DNA of 64,000 nucleotides from the NCBI GenBank assembly GCA_902778265.1, contig CACYXI010000001.1:222649-286648 (forward strand). The letters are read 5' to 3'. Each line of letters begins with the position of its first letter. Within the stretch, counting starts at the first letter, position 1. Source of the stretch: an uncultured Bacteroidales bacterium (GTDB lineage Bacteria; Bacteroidota; Bacteroidia; Bacteroidales; Bacteroidaceae). The translations under genes and the position numbers were made by a program. The notes beneath the pieces were generated by a model that saw nothing but the letters and a program-made list of their open reading frames with translations, did not search any database and was not told where the DNA came from. Of this stretch, positions 56,218 to 63,144 are shown piece by piece.

Positions 56218-56291
56218 GGTACTCAAAAGAGTACCAAGGGGTTCGGTATTTTCGTCAGAAAATTGTCAAGGGGCGAGGAGCGCCAATTGAC
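56218..56291 (-). terminator. Two further hairpins downstream of the minus operon
   Basis: GGTACTC-AAAA-GAGTACC (56218-56235), with TTTTT on its minus-strand side, and TTGTCAA..GGCG/CGCC..TTGACAA (56266-56291). With 56160-56186 they make three stacked hairpins after the last gene. Confidence 0.65.
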
Positions 56292-56305
56292 AAAGGGGTA
56301 TTGGA

Positions 56306-56614
56306 TTACATAGGTTCATGGGAATCTTGGTCCACTATGGATTCTACGATAAACCTAAAGGTTGTATGTATTCCATCGCCTGACAGAGTTCTAATGAGGA
56401 AGAGGGGTTTAGTGAATCTCCATTGTGATGGAAGGAAGGGGTGCATGTCGGGAGTGTATTCATAGGTATAGAGTATTTGGGCATTTGGCGCTTCTATGGT
56501 GCATTGGGTGTTTGCTCTTTCTATAAGAGAGGCTTTTGCCTTTTCAAGGGAGGAGAAAACATCTATTGAGCTTGAGTCATCAGTTGCTGTAATAAGGAGG
56601 AATGCTGTTTTCAT
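56306..56614 (-). CDS. Hypothetical protein (102 aa)
   Basis: MKTAFLLITATDDSSSIDVF, then FSSLEKAKASLIERANTQC and a beta-rich C-terminus. ATG 56614 lies just after the previous stop at 56622. Similar small 'S.EKA...' phage proteins are common. Last gene of its operon. Confidence 0.7.
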   Translation of the reverse strand: MKTAFLLITATDDSSSIDVFSSLEKAKASLIERANTQCTIEAPNAQILYTYEYTPDMHPFLPSQWRFTKPLFLIRTLSGDGIHTTFRFIVESIVDQDSHEPM

Positions 56615-56621
56615 AAATGGG

Positions 56622-56837
56622 TTATTTTGTAAGTAAGACATCGGGGTCTAAGAGATTTTGAGTATCGAACGAGCCCCACCAATATCCGTTATCATACATT
56701 CTTTTGGCTATGTTTGCTATTACTTGAATATCTTCTTCTTTGGTAATGCCAATGCTCTGCAGGGTGGGGACATCTCGTGTATTAAATTCTTCAGTGGCGG
56801 AGCAGATTCCTTTCCCGTTGATAATGAACTGCTTCAT
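56622..56837 (-). CDS. Hypothetical protein (71 aa)
   Basis: MKQFIINGKGICSATEEFNT and IQVIANIAKRMYDNGYWWGS. ATG 56837 overlaps none but follows the previous stop by two bases. Function unknown. Confidence 0.65.
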   Translation of the reverse strand: MKQFIINGKGICSATEEFNTRDVPTLQSIGITKEEDIQVIANIAKRMYDNGYWWGSFDTQNLLDPDVLLTK

Positions 56838-56839
56838 AA

Positions 56840-57109
56840 TCAAGCCTCCTCATCCTCAAGTGTTTCAAGAATATCGATTACAACATCGACCGGGAGAGAT
56901 GTCTCGAGATTGGTAACTGAAACGGTGCCGTTTATCGGGGTTACATAATTGAATGTCCAACCGCCCTGATTATTGGGAACCTTTTCCACGACGCCGTCAC
57001 GGAAGTTAACTACAGTAAGACCTTTGTCGCGAAAGATTCTCCATATAGCCAATATGGCGTCACCCTTAATGTCGGTGACCTGACTTCTGAATATAGTTGA
57101 CTTTTTCAT
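56840..57109 (-). CDS. Hypothetical protein (89 aa)
   Basis: MKKSTIFRSQVTDIKGDAIL, VNFRDGVVEKVPNNQGGWTF. ATG 57109 is preferred because the upstream in-frame region contains strong hairpins. Function unknown. Confidence 0.65.
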   Translation of the reverse strand: MKKSTIFRSQVTDIKGDAILAIWRIFRDKGLTVVNFRDGVVEKVPNNQGGWTFNYVTPINGTVSVTNLETSLPVDVVIDILETLEDEEA

Positions 57110-57123
57110 AATATCTTGAGTTA

Positions 57124-57179
57124 TTTGGAGTTCAATCAAAATTTGGTTTTCCAAATTTTGCCACCATGTCAATGGTGGA
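57124..57179 (-). repeat. Two hairpins in the leader of the 57109 gene
   Basis: AAAATTTGG/CCAAATTTT with a four-base loop (about 57137-57158) and CCACCAT/ATGGTGG (57162-57179). They separate two genes of the same operon and may modulate read-through or RNA stability. Confidence 0.65.
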
Positions 57180-57220
57180 ATGAACTATGAGAGGTTCTTT
57201 TTCTTTATTATTTCTTTTTC

Positions 57221-57568
57221 TTAGTCATCATCATGGTCACAATCTACGACGACCTTTGTTGCGTACCAATTAGCACGGTGAAGATACAGGTCCCTTCTTT
57301 TCTCGATGAGGTGTATTTCTTCAGAGCAGCAGTCATTGGCTTTCATGATATTGATATCGACCTGAGCGTCCGCCGCGGTTTCGGCCATTATATAGGCTCT
57401 GAAGCGGAAGTACTCTGAGTCGTTAATTCTCTTTTTTGTTTCCTTGAGTATGAAGATGTAGTACTTAAGGGACACATATTCTTTGAAGCTTCTCCATGCT
57501 CTGCGTACTCGGGCGAAGAGTCTGAGGAGGAATTTATCTTCCGGTCGTAATGTTGATATTATTTGCAT
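57221..57568 (-). CDS. Helical basic/acidic protein (115 aa)
   Basis: MQIISTLRPEDKFLLRLFAR then helices VSLKYYIFILKETKKRINDS and MAETAADAQVDINIMKA; ends CDHDDD. Overlaps the upstream gene. No family recognised. Confidence 0.65.
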   Translation of the reverse strand: MQIISTLRPEDKFLLRLFARVRRAWRSFKEYVSLKYYIFILKETKKRINDSEYFRFRAYIMAETAADAQVDINIMKANDCCSEEIHLIEKRRDLYLHRANWYATKVVVDCDHDDD

Positions 57569-57729
57569 GAGTCGTCGATTGGTTTATGATGTTTCTGTTT
57601 ACGGGTATACTTTTTCTTATTACGGTGAATTCTCGTGGGTTCAAATCCTATTTCTTCTCTTTGGACCCTGAGGATTGTATTAATATAGGCCTGCTCGGGG
57701 GAGAGCTTATGTTTTCGTTTTTTGGTCAT
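57559..57729 (-). CDS. Small very basic protein (56 aa)
   Basis: MTKKRKHKLSPEQAYINTIL then RIHRNKKKYTRKQKHHKPID: highly basic, probably nucleic-acid binding. Overlaps both neighbours. Confidence 0.6.
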   Translation of the reverse strand: MTKKRKHKLSPEQAYINTILRVQREEIGFEPTRIHRNKKKYTRKQKHHKPIDDSCK

Positions 57730-57845
57730 ACTTCAATCTTGAGTTGATTTCTTGTGTAGCTCCACAGGGGATGCCTGAACATCTTGCTGCTGTCTTGGGG
57801 GAAGAGCACTGTAGTATTAAGCGCCGCACCCTGATGGTCAACCAT
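57726..57845 (-). CDS. Small protein (39 aa)
   Basis: MVDHQGAALNTTVLFPQDSS and MFRHPLWSYTRNQLKIEV. Fills the gap between two genes with an ATGA overlap. Modest support. Confidence 0.5.
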   Translation of the reverse strand: MVDHQGAALNTTVLFPQDSSKMFRHPLWSYTRNQLKIEV

Positions 57846-57861
57846 CTTATATGATAAGACG

Positions 57862-58212
57862 TTATTCTTTTCCGTTGATGAGGAGGTCTGCATACTGATA
57901 AGCTGCTTTTAGGTGTCCTTCAATATTATCTTCAGTGTCAGGGAACCTACTGCTTGAGCGGTCAATTGCTGCGGAAATTAGGATGGAAGGGAGAAGCTCT
58001 CGTGCTACAGTATCTATAGGACTAATGCTACGACCCGTGTTATTGAAGGCGTCCATAATTGTTTCTACGGTGTCGTCCCCTGATAGGGGATGCATGCGGT
58101 CTCCCCACTTAATGGCGACATTGTCCAACCCAAGGCTCAAAATATAAGGAAGTTCCTGATAGATGTCCTCGTCATCTCTAAAAACGAAAACTTTAAAATA
58201 TTCCTGTATCAT
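57862..58212 (-). CDS. Hypothetical protein (116 aa)
   Basis: MIQEYFKVFVFRDDEDIYQE, DTVARELLPSILISAAIDRS and HLKAAYQYADLLINGKE. The last helix (L.AA..YA..LI) recalls small phage helical proteins. Function unknown. Confidence 0.65.
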   Translation of the reverse strand: MIQEYFKVFVFRDDEDIYQELPYILSLGLDNVAIKWGDRMHPLSGDDTVETIMDAFNNTGRSISPIDTVARELLPSILISAAIDRSSSRFPDTEDNIEGHLKAAYQYADLLINGKE

Positions 58213-58224
58213 TGTATACTATTT

Positions 58225-58497
58225 TTATTTGTTGTCAACGAACTGATACTTCGCGGGGAAGAAAAGTCCCATGGTACGCTGCCTTCCCAAGGAGATGAAG
58301 CGCTCGTGTATCTGTTTAACAAGGTCATCGCCAACGTGAAGACCAATGGGAAGAAAGGTATAAAACCACTTCGCCGTTATATAGAGGAAAAACCTCTCAT
58401 CGGAAAGACGCTCAAGTGCTTTGCGGGAAAAGTGCTTCAGAAGCGTTCGGCCCCCTGTGGTGAAAAGGAATTTATTGTCAAAAAATGTCTGAGTCAT
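58225..58497 (-). CDS. Hypothetical protein (90 aa)
   Basis: MTQTFFDNKFLFTTGGRTLL, WFYTFLPIGLHVGDDLVKQI. First gene of its operon, 36 bases after a sigma-54-like promoter. Function unknown. Confidence 0.65.
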   Translation of the reverse strand: MTQTFFDNKFLFTTGGRTLLKHFSRKALERLSDERFFLYITAKWFYTFLPIGLHVGDDLVKQIHERFISLGRQRTMGLFFPAKYQFVDNK

Positions 58498-58532
58498 ATT
58501 ACATCAATTTAAAATTATACACCTATTGTTCT

Positions 58533-58548
58533 TACAAAGAACGTGCCA
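58533..58548 (-). promoter_or_regulatory. Sigma-54-like promoter TGGCACG-TTCT-TTGTA (minus)
   Basis: Reads TTTTGGCACG-TTCT-TTGTAAG on the minus strand, upstream of the 58497 gene. Confidence 0.6.
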
Positions 58549-58576
58549 AAACTTTCAAACCAATAGAAAAATTGTA

Positions 58577-58633
58577 GTTCAATCGCCAAAACTTTGTTTT
58601 GTGCGTGGTGGCACGATGTGTCACCAAATGAAC
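58577..58633. repeat. Three-stem structured element (copy 1)
   Basis: Outer GTTCA/TGAAC, inner CAAAAC-TTT-GTTTTG and GGTGGCAC-GAT-GTGTCACC. A copy at 61528-61582 keeps all three stems with different bases. Lies between a terminator and a promoter. Confidence 0.65.
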
Positions 58634-58654
58634 TCTGAGAGATTGTTAAGTCTT

Positions 58655-58675
58655 AAAAAGTCCTCAAAAGAGTAC
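58655..58675 (-). terminator. Terminator after the 58676 gene
   Basis: TACTC-TTTT-GAG hairpin core on the minus strand followed by a T-rich run, right after the stop. The same ACTCAAAAGAGTACC word follows other minus operons (56221, 61611). Confidence 0.6.
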
Positions 58676-58972
58676 CTATTCTATGATGGACTTCTTGTTG
58701 AGGATTCTCTCCACGACTTCGACTTCGTAGTACAAGACCTCTTTGGGATTATAAGATGAATAGTGTGTGCCATCTGCGAGCAAGCACTCCTCAAGATATT
58801 TTTCTCTTTCTTCTGAGGGGATTTTCTTATGGGCAATGTCTGCATTAACGAGTTCGTTGAACTGCTCGGTTGCGACCTTCTTGTCTGTGAACACGCCAAG
58901 GATTTCAGAGGAGGAGTTAGAGTATGGGTAGGAATGGAAATGTTCCTTTACAATATATACTTTCTGTTCCAT
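58676..58972 (-). CDS. Hypothetical protein (98 aa)
   Basis: MEQKVYIVKEHFHSYPYSNS and VFTDKKVATEQFNELVNADI: a strand then a helix, a common design of small Bacteroidales phage proteins that start 'KVYIV...'. Last gene of its operon. Confidence 0.7.
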   Translation of the reverse strand: MEQKVYIVKEHFHSYPYSNSSSEILGVFTDKKVATEQFNELVNADIAHKKIPSEEREKYLEECLLADGTHYSSYNPKEVLYYEVEVVERILNKKSIIE

Positions 58973-58990
58973 TGTTTCTTTCTGTGTTTA

Positions 58991-59227
58991 TTAGGGTTCT
59001 ACAATTGTTTGTTCATCGGTATAGAGACGGCCTGCGGGGCAGTCGATGTCTTCCATTACGTCTGCGTTCTCGGGGCAGAGATAATCACTGATGCCGTTGT
59101 CAAGAATCTGTTCGTAGGCAGCATCAATAATGTTGAGTCGAGCTGCGTTGTCCATGTCGCGGAGCGGCTTATCCGAGTCGACTACCACTCGTGTGGTTGC
59201 GGTGAATGTTACAAGGTAGGCTTTCAT
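58991..59227 (-). CDS. Hypothetical protein (78 aa)
   Basis: MKAYLVTFTATTRVVVDSDK then LNIIDAAYEQILDNGISDYL. A beta-hairpin plus helix fold like its neighbours. The 'YLVTFTATTRVVVD' start recurs in phage proteins. Function unknown. Confidence 0.7.
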   Translation of the reverse strand: MKAYLVTFTATTRVVVDSDKPLRDMDNAARLNIIDAAYEQILDNGISDYLCPENADVMEDIDCPAGRLYTDEQTIVEP

Positions 59228-59231
59228 AATT

Positions 59232-59453
59232 TTAGTAATCTATTTCGTCCGACAAAATGTAATTCTTTATATACTCTTCTACAGCGCTATCGTTGCTGCA
59301 GTCGCAATCATATGGATGAATACAGAAGTCGTCAAGGGGGATATCGCCATTAGCGAGATTAATCTCACAGTAGAGGCCGCCTTCATTAGGCTCCACATCC
59401 TTGGTGGTGTATACTATTACTTCAGTTCCTTTCTTGGTAATTGCGTTGTACAT
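59232..59453 (-). CDS. Hypothetical acidic protein (73 aa)
   Basis: MYNAITKKGTEVIVYTTKDV then an acidic half with CIHPYDCDCSNDSAVEEYI. Four bases between it and the next gene. No family recognised. Confidence 0.65.
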   Translation of the reverse strand: MYNAITKKGTEVIVYTTKDVEPNEGGLYCEINLANGDIPLDDFCIHPYDCDCSNDSAVEEYIKNYILSDEIDY

Positions 59454-59474
59454 ATCTGCTTGTTTTAGGGTTTA

Positions 59475-59750
59475 TTACTTGACCATATCTGAGTCACAGT
59501 AGAGAACATCACCCATGATGACATCAAAGGGGAACTGTCCGTAGAGCTTTGTCGCCTCGGGATTGAGTTCAAGGCCTAAGAGTTTTCCCTCCTCGTTGAC
59601 GACCATAATCTTCTTGGTGTCTTTGGGCTGAACGATTTCAATGTATCCGCCCACGATTTCCCTCAACTCCTCGTAGGAGAAATCTTTGCCGTTCTTAGGA
59701 GCCACATCCTTGGTGGTGCCGTTCGCGTAGATAATTTTTGCTTTTCCCAT
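59475..59750 (-). CDS. DUF3846-like protein (91 aa)
   Basis: SYEELREIVGGYIEIVQPKD, MVVNEEGKLLGLELNPEATK and FDVIMGDVLYCDSD follow the DUF3846 pattern: L..+VGGYIE, NEEGKL..L..N..A and +.GDVL. The family is widespread in phages and has no known role. Near full length. Confidence 0.8.
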   Translation of the reverse strand: MGKAKIIYANGTTKDVAPKNGKDFSYEELREIVGGYIEIVQPKDTKKIMVVNEEGKLLGLELNPEATKLYGQFPFDVIMGDVLYCDSDMVK

Positions 59751-59773
59751 AATATTAGTGTTTCAATTGTTTG

Positions 59774-60004
59774 TTACACGAGGTCTGCGAGGTTGTCAAG
59801 GTTAACGGCATCACCATCGCTATCGAGAGGGAAATACTCGATATGGTTAATATAATCCCAACTCCACTCTCCGTCAAAGTCGCCATACATATCCTTGATA
59901 TAGGCTTCTTCCTCACAGTTGTATTTTTCCTCAAGTACCTTCTCATCAATGTCCTCAATGAACAAGCGGTGATTGGCGTGGTCAATAATTGCTATGCGTT
60001 CCAT
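59774..60004 (-). CDS. Acidic hypothetical protein (76 aa)
   Basis: MERIAIIDHANHRLFIEDID, EAYIKDMYGDFDGEWSWDYI and HIEYFPLDSDG. The 'I.D..NH.LF+EDI' start is typical of small phage proteins in early operons. First gene after the sigma-54-like promoter at 60043. Confidence 0.7.
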   Translation of the reverse strand: MERIAIIDHANHRLFIEDIDEKVLEEKYNCEEEAYIKDMYGDFDGEWSWDYINHIEYFPLDSDGDAVNLDNLADLV

Positions 60005-60042
60005 ATTCTATAATGTTTTTAATTTTTTACAATTATTCTATC

Positions 60043-60058
60043 AACAAAAGGCGTGCCA
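60043..60058 (-). promoter_or_regulatory. Sigma-54-like promoter TGGCACG-CCTT-TTGTT (minus)
   Basis: Reads TTGTGGCACG-CCTT-TTGTTGA on the minus strand; ATG 60004 is 39 bases downstream. Confidence 0.55.
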
Positions 60059-60061
60059 CAA

Positions 60062-60748
60062 CTAATGAAGAATGAGGCCCTTTTTCATTTTTCGTGTTAA
60101 ATTTTCACCAAGCCCACCGATAGTACTTAATTTGTAGTCGCGATAATCTTCCGTTTTGCTGATGCACGCATTCAGTTTCTCCTCCTGATTTGCTTTCAGG
60201 ATGTCATTATTCACGAAGGTTACTGCACATACACCCCACTCGTGAGGCTCGCAAATGAACATTCCTTTATCACCGAAGTCAAACACCTCCTTTTTCTCTC
60301 CCTTGTACTCATAGTAATCTCGGTGATGGGAAGGAAATTCGGCAGAATAGCGAAGCATATCCTCAAAAGACAACCCGGCTCTATCCCTTAATCTTTCAAT
60401 AGCGTGGGCTGTATATATAATGACATTATTGGGGCGATTGCTCATGTGTGGGAAACAGGGAGCAACATATTGCACCACGCCGCTTTTTGTGACATACTCA
60501 AAGAAGCAGATTTGCTCAACGGTGATTACATTGTTTGCCCTTACGCTAAGCCAAGAACAGAACACTTTGTTGTTTTTGGGCGTCGTGTACTTGCTAATGC
60601 CCAAGCAGTGAAAACCATCGGGGGCTGTCTTGAGTGTTAATTTCTTCTTGTACTTGATGCTGATTCCTCCGGACAAACCAATCAGCCATTCAGCATCAGA
60701 GGCGAGTTCCCTGTATAACTCGTCTTTGGTCATCGTGTATGTAATCAT
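60062..60748 (-). CDS. Hypothetical protein (228 aa)
   Basis: DELYRELASDAEWLIGLSGG, YTAHAIERLRDRAGLSFED and MFICEPHEWGVCAVTFVN. The 'H..ER...R' helix followed by a strand-rich part ending in FVN resembles a toxin/RelE-like or PIN-free fold but I cannot assign it. Its start overlaps a small upstream gene. Confidence 0.7.
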   Translation of the reverse strand: MITYTMTKDELYRELASDAEWLIGLSGGISIKYKKKLTLKTAPDGFHCLGISKYTTPKNNKVFCSWLSVRANNVITVEQICFFEYVTKSGVVQYVAPCFPHMSNRPNNVIIYTAHAIERLRDRAGLSFEDMLRYSAEFPSHHRDYYEYKGEKKEVFDFGDKGMFICEPHEWGVCAVTFVNNDILKANQEEKLNACISKTEDYRDYKLSTIGGLGENLTRKMKKGLILH

Positions 60749-60879
60749 AGTAGAGATACAATTGCATTAGGGTAAAACTCTTTGGTGTCATCAAGGGCTT
60801 CGCGAGCGTTGTCGGCCCATACTACGAGGTTAAGCACCTTGCCCTTCTCGTTAATTGAAATATCGTACCTGTACATCAT
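60745..60879 (-). CDS. Small protein (44 aa)
   Basis: MMYRYDISINEKGKVLNLVV then DNAREALDDTKEFYPNAIVS. ATGA overlap with the 60748 gene, and lies behind a sigma-54-like promoter at 60904. Confidence 0.6.
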   Translation of the reverse strand: MMYRYDISINEKGKVLNLVVWADNAREALDDTKEFYPNAIVSLL

Positions 60880-60887
60880 AAAAAAAT

Positions 60888-60910
60888 CTTGCAACTAATG
60901 TTGTTGCAAG
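60888..60910 (-). repeat. Hairpin CTTGCAAC/GTTGCAAG
   Basis: Perfect 8-bp inverted repeat with a seven-base loop, overlapping the -12 element of the promoter at 60904-60920; it may be an operator or a leader hairpin. Confidence 0.7.
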
Positions 60911-60920
60911 ATTCATGCCA
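60904..60920 (-). promoter_or_regulatory. Sigma-54-like promoter TGGCATG-AATC-TTGCAA (minus)
   Basis: Reads TTTTGGCATG-AATC-TTGCAA on the minus strand, 25 bases before ATG 60879. Confidence 0.6.
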
Positions 60921-61017
60921 AAAGTTAACGGCGGGGGCTAATTTACCATCATTTTTATCAAAAATATAGGAAGTCCTCTTTGCCGTGTACTATAAATAGG
61001 CCAATAAACAAAAAACA

Positions 61018-61452
61018 CTAATATTGAGAGAGATATTCCTTATTATGCTTGATGTAGGTGTTGAGATTATATGCGGCCACTAAGAAGTCGCCAATTAGCT
61101 TGAAAAGCTTTGCCCTCTGCTTCACTATGATTCTACGAGCAATCTTATAGGCCTTATTCTCCGCCTTGGCCCAAGCGATAGCCCTTCCCTTGTTTTCATC
61201 AAAGGTGTCGCCTTCCGCACATACCGCAGAAGCCCTCACAAAAATATCCCCACCGAACAAACGGTTGAAGTCAATAATATGACCATACCTCTTCTGTATC
61301 TCGGGGTTTACCTCAATGTGCCCTCTTACGGTACCTTCAACGGTATTGTTTTTAAGCACTTCGAAACTACGACCATCAAAAACCAACTTGATGGGCTTGC
61401 TGATATAACTCAGCGGAACGAAGGATGATACTGTGCTGTTATCTTTTTCCAT
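61018..61452 (-). CDS. Hypothetical protein (144 aa)
   Basis: Starts MEKDNSTVSSFVPLSYISKP, then RGHIEVNPEIQKRYGHIIDF and a long helix AIAWAKAENKAYKIARRIIV. A leaderless promoter fixes the start. Soluble; function unknown. Confidence 0.7.
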   Translation of the reverse strand: MEKDNSTVSSFVPLSYISKPIKLVFDGRSFEVLKNNTVEGTVRGHIEVNPEIQKRYGHIIDFNRLFGGDIFVRASAVCAEGDTFDENKGRAIAWAKAENKAYKIARRIIVKQRAKLFKLIGDFLVAAYNLNTYIKHNKEYLSQY

Positions 61453-61456
61453 GCTG

Positions 61457-61464
61457 CAAAGTTA
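61457..61464 (-). promoter_or_regulatory. Promoter -7 box TAACTTTG (minus), leaderless
   Basis: TAACTTTGCAGCATGG on the minus strand: the -7 box is four bases before ATG 61452. Confidence 0.65.
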
Positions 61465-61527
61465 AAACATTTTTCTGTATTTCCAAACAGAAGATAAAAA
61501 AATATGCATTTTTTACCTGCCCCTGTG

Positions 61528-61582
61528 GTTCAATCGCCAAAACTCCGTTTTGTGCGTGATGACAATTTGTCATCAATTGAAC
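61528..61582. repeat. Three-stem structured element (copy 2)
   Basis: Outer GTTCAAT/ATTGAAC, inner CAAAAC-TCC-GTTTTG and GATGACA-ATT-TGTCATC. Compared with 58577 the second inner stem has several compensatory changes, supporting a selected structure. Confidence 0.65.
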
Positions 61583-61609
61583 TCCAACAGTTTGTCAGTT
61601 TCAGAAAAG

Positions 61610-61632
61610 AACTCAAAAGAGTACCTGAGTGT
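61610..61632 (-). terminator. Terminator after the 61640 gene
   Basis: ACTC-TTTT-GAGT hairpin on the minus strand with a T-rich tail (TTCTTTTC), directly after the gene. Confidence 0.6.
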
Positions 61633-61639
61633 GTGAAGT

Positions 61640-61900
61640 TTATTCGACTTCTACCTCGTGGATGCTTGCACTGTAATGACTTTCAGACCAACGACCATCG
61701 ATGTATGCGTCAAAGGAGTCGTCATTATCTTCTATCACCCACTCGTCATTGTCATCAATGTTATAGTCTGTTACGAATGAGTTGGATACAGACCTAAGGG
61801 CTTTAAGGGCTTCCTCTTTATCGGCGAAAGCTCGTGGGGCGTGTTCGCATTTTGAGAAATAACACACCTCGTCAATTGTAAGAATATAGAGTAGTTTCAT
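61640..61900 (-). CDS. Acidic hypothetical protein (86 aa)
   Basis: MKLLYILTIDEVCYFSKCEH then FADKEEALKALRSVSNSF and DNDEWVIEDNDDSFD: strand, helix and acidic tail. Similar in design to the 58676 protein. Last gene of its operon. Confidence 0.7.
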   Translation of the reverse strand: MKLLYILTIDEVCYFSKCEHAPRAFADKEEALKALRSVSNSFVTDYNIDDNDEWVIEDNDDSFDAYIDGRWSESHYSASIHEVEVE

Positions 61901-61919
61901 TGTTTTTGTTTTTTAAGGG

Positions 61920-62183
61920 TTAGTATGCGTGGATAAAGGAAAGTTCGTAGGCGAGTGCATTGCGAATATCCTTGTATCGTTTGGTGTTGTTGCGAGCCAT
62001 GTGCTGATACTTCTCGTCTTCAAGCAATACCTCAATGACTGCTCGTGCAAAGGTGTTCCTATCACCAAAGGCATCAAAGTCCCATTCGCGAGTGTTAAGG
62101 AGTTCTTCTGCCTTGCGTTTCATCGCGTTACGGCTAACATCAATGATTTCATTGACGATTTCAAGTGTTTCTTTCTTGTCCAT
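61920..62183 (-). CDS. Helical hypothetical protein (87 aa)
   Basis: MDKKETLEIVNEIIDVSRNA, AVIEVLLEDEKYQHMARNNT and YKDIRNALAYELSFIHAY. All-helical by appearance. Function unknown. Confidence 0.65.
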   Translation of the reverse strand: MDKKETLEIVNEIIDVSRNAMKRKAEELLNTREWDFDAFGDRNTFARAVIEVLLEDEKYQHMARNNTKRYKDIRNALAYELSFIHAY

Positions 62184-62203
62184 TGTTTTTTATGCTTTAA
62201 GTG

Positions 62204-62407
62204 TTAGATACATTCTACTGTGAAGTCATCGGTTTCAAAGGTTTCTCCCTCGCCACACAATTCTGACCATCCCTCAATCTCTTGTGCCAAAGGGACTCCG
62301 TTCCAATGGAGTTTATCCTTTACTTCTCCATATACTTCATTATATACTTCCGACTGCGGAACAACTACGGAGAGTCCGTTCTTGTATGTAAATCTGAAAT
62401 GTGCCAT
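62204..62407 (-). CDS. Small hypothetical protein (67 aa)
   Basis: MAHFRFTYKNGLSVVVPQSE: strand-rich start, then WNGVPLAQEIEGWSELCGEG. Function unknown. Confidence 0.65.
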   Translation of the reverse strand: MAHFRFTYKNGLSVVVPQSEVYNEVYGEVKDKLHWNGVPLAQEIEGWSELCGEGETFETDDFTVECI

Positions 62408-62425
62408 AATGTCAGTTCTTATTAT

Positions 62426-62695
62426 TTAAGCAAGCGACCAAAGGGGTGTAGGGGGAAATCCTGCTTCTTCTGCAATTGTGTTCAGTTCCTTGCGGTTTGG
62501 CTGATACAAAAGACTATCCCTGCGATAGCGAGTAATGGAGAGAATGTTCTCTTTCTTCTTCCAATTGGGTATGTCGCTGCGATAGACAACACCTTTGATA
62601 TATCTCTTGGTGAGGTAGAGAACGAGGGTTTTAGCGACCACACCACCATTGGGGTTTGCGGTCTTTCCATAGCGAGCAAATTCTTGTCCGTACAT
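62426..62695 (-). CDS. Hypothetical protein (89 aa)
   Basis: MYGQEFARYGKTANPNGGVV and VLYLTKRYIKGVVYRSDIPN; ends AGFPPTPLWSLA. Basic, soluble. No family recognised. Confidence 0.65.
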   Translation of the reverse strand: MYGQEFARYGKTANPNGGVVAKTLVLYLTKRYIKGVVYRSDIPNWKKKENILSITRYRRDSLLYQPNRKELNTIAEEAGFPPTPLWSLA

Positions 62696-62707
62696 AGTTA
62701 TATTATT

Positions 62708-63130
62708 TTAGAGTTCTTTATAAAGGGTGTCAGTCCATTCTGCCACTTTGTCTTTGAGGGCAATGTCAAATTCATTGTCAAGTGCGTTACGCACATTGTT
62801 ATAGACTTCGCAAGCGATGCGTTCAAGAGTGGTGCAACGGAAATGCTCGGCAAAAAGTATTACCGAGTAGAGCCTCTTACCTTCCATAAAAGGGGGCTTG
62901 GTGCTCTTGGTGACTTCAACGAGAAGATTAAGCGTACCTTTTTCTACATTGGGGGCATCTACACCGCGCAGAATGCAGTGATTACCATTGTGAATGAAGT
63001 GCACCATCTGCGACTTGTTTTCATACCCTTCATCGGTGTAAACTATATGATGGTTTCTCCTTACACAATCCGCAATAAGGTCAAGTACCGCAACGCGGAA
63101 AATGTGATTGGCTTTTGTTGCTTTGTCCAT
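62708..63130 (-). CDS. Hypothetical protein (140 aa)
   Basis: MDKATKANHIFRVAVLDLIA, HFIHNGNHCILRGVDAPNVE and EVYNNVRNALDNEFDIALKD. First gene after the sigma-54-like element at 63165. Function unknown. Confidence 0.65.
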   Translation of the reverse strand: MDKATKANHIFRVAVLDLIADCVRRNHHIVYTDEGYENKSQMVHFIHNGNHCILRGVDAPNVEKGTLNLLVEVTKSTKPPFMEGKRLYSVILFAEHFRCTTLERIACEVYNNVRNALDNEFDIALKDKVAEWTDTLYKEL

Positions 63131-63144
63131 ATCTCAAATGGTTT

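Noticed and set aside
57600-57670. tRNA gene suggested by GGGTTCAAATCC
   Set aside because: No acceptor or anticodon stem can be drawn, and the stretch is coding for the basic protein at 57559-57729 on the minus strand.
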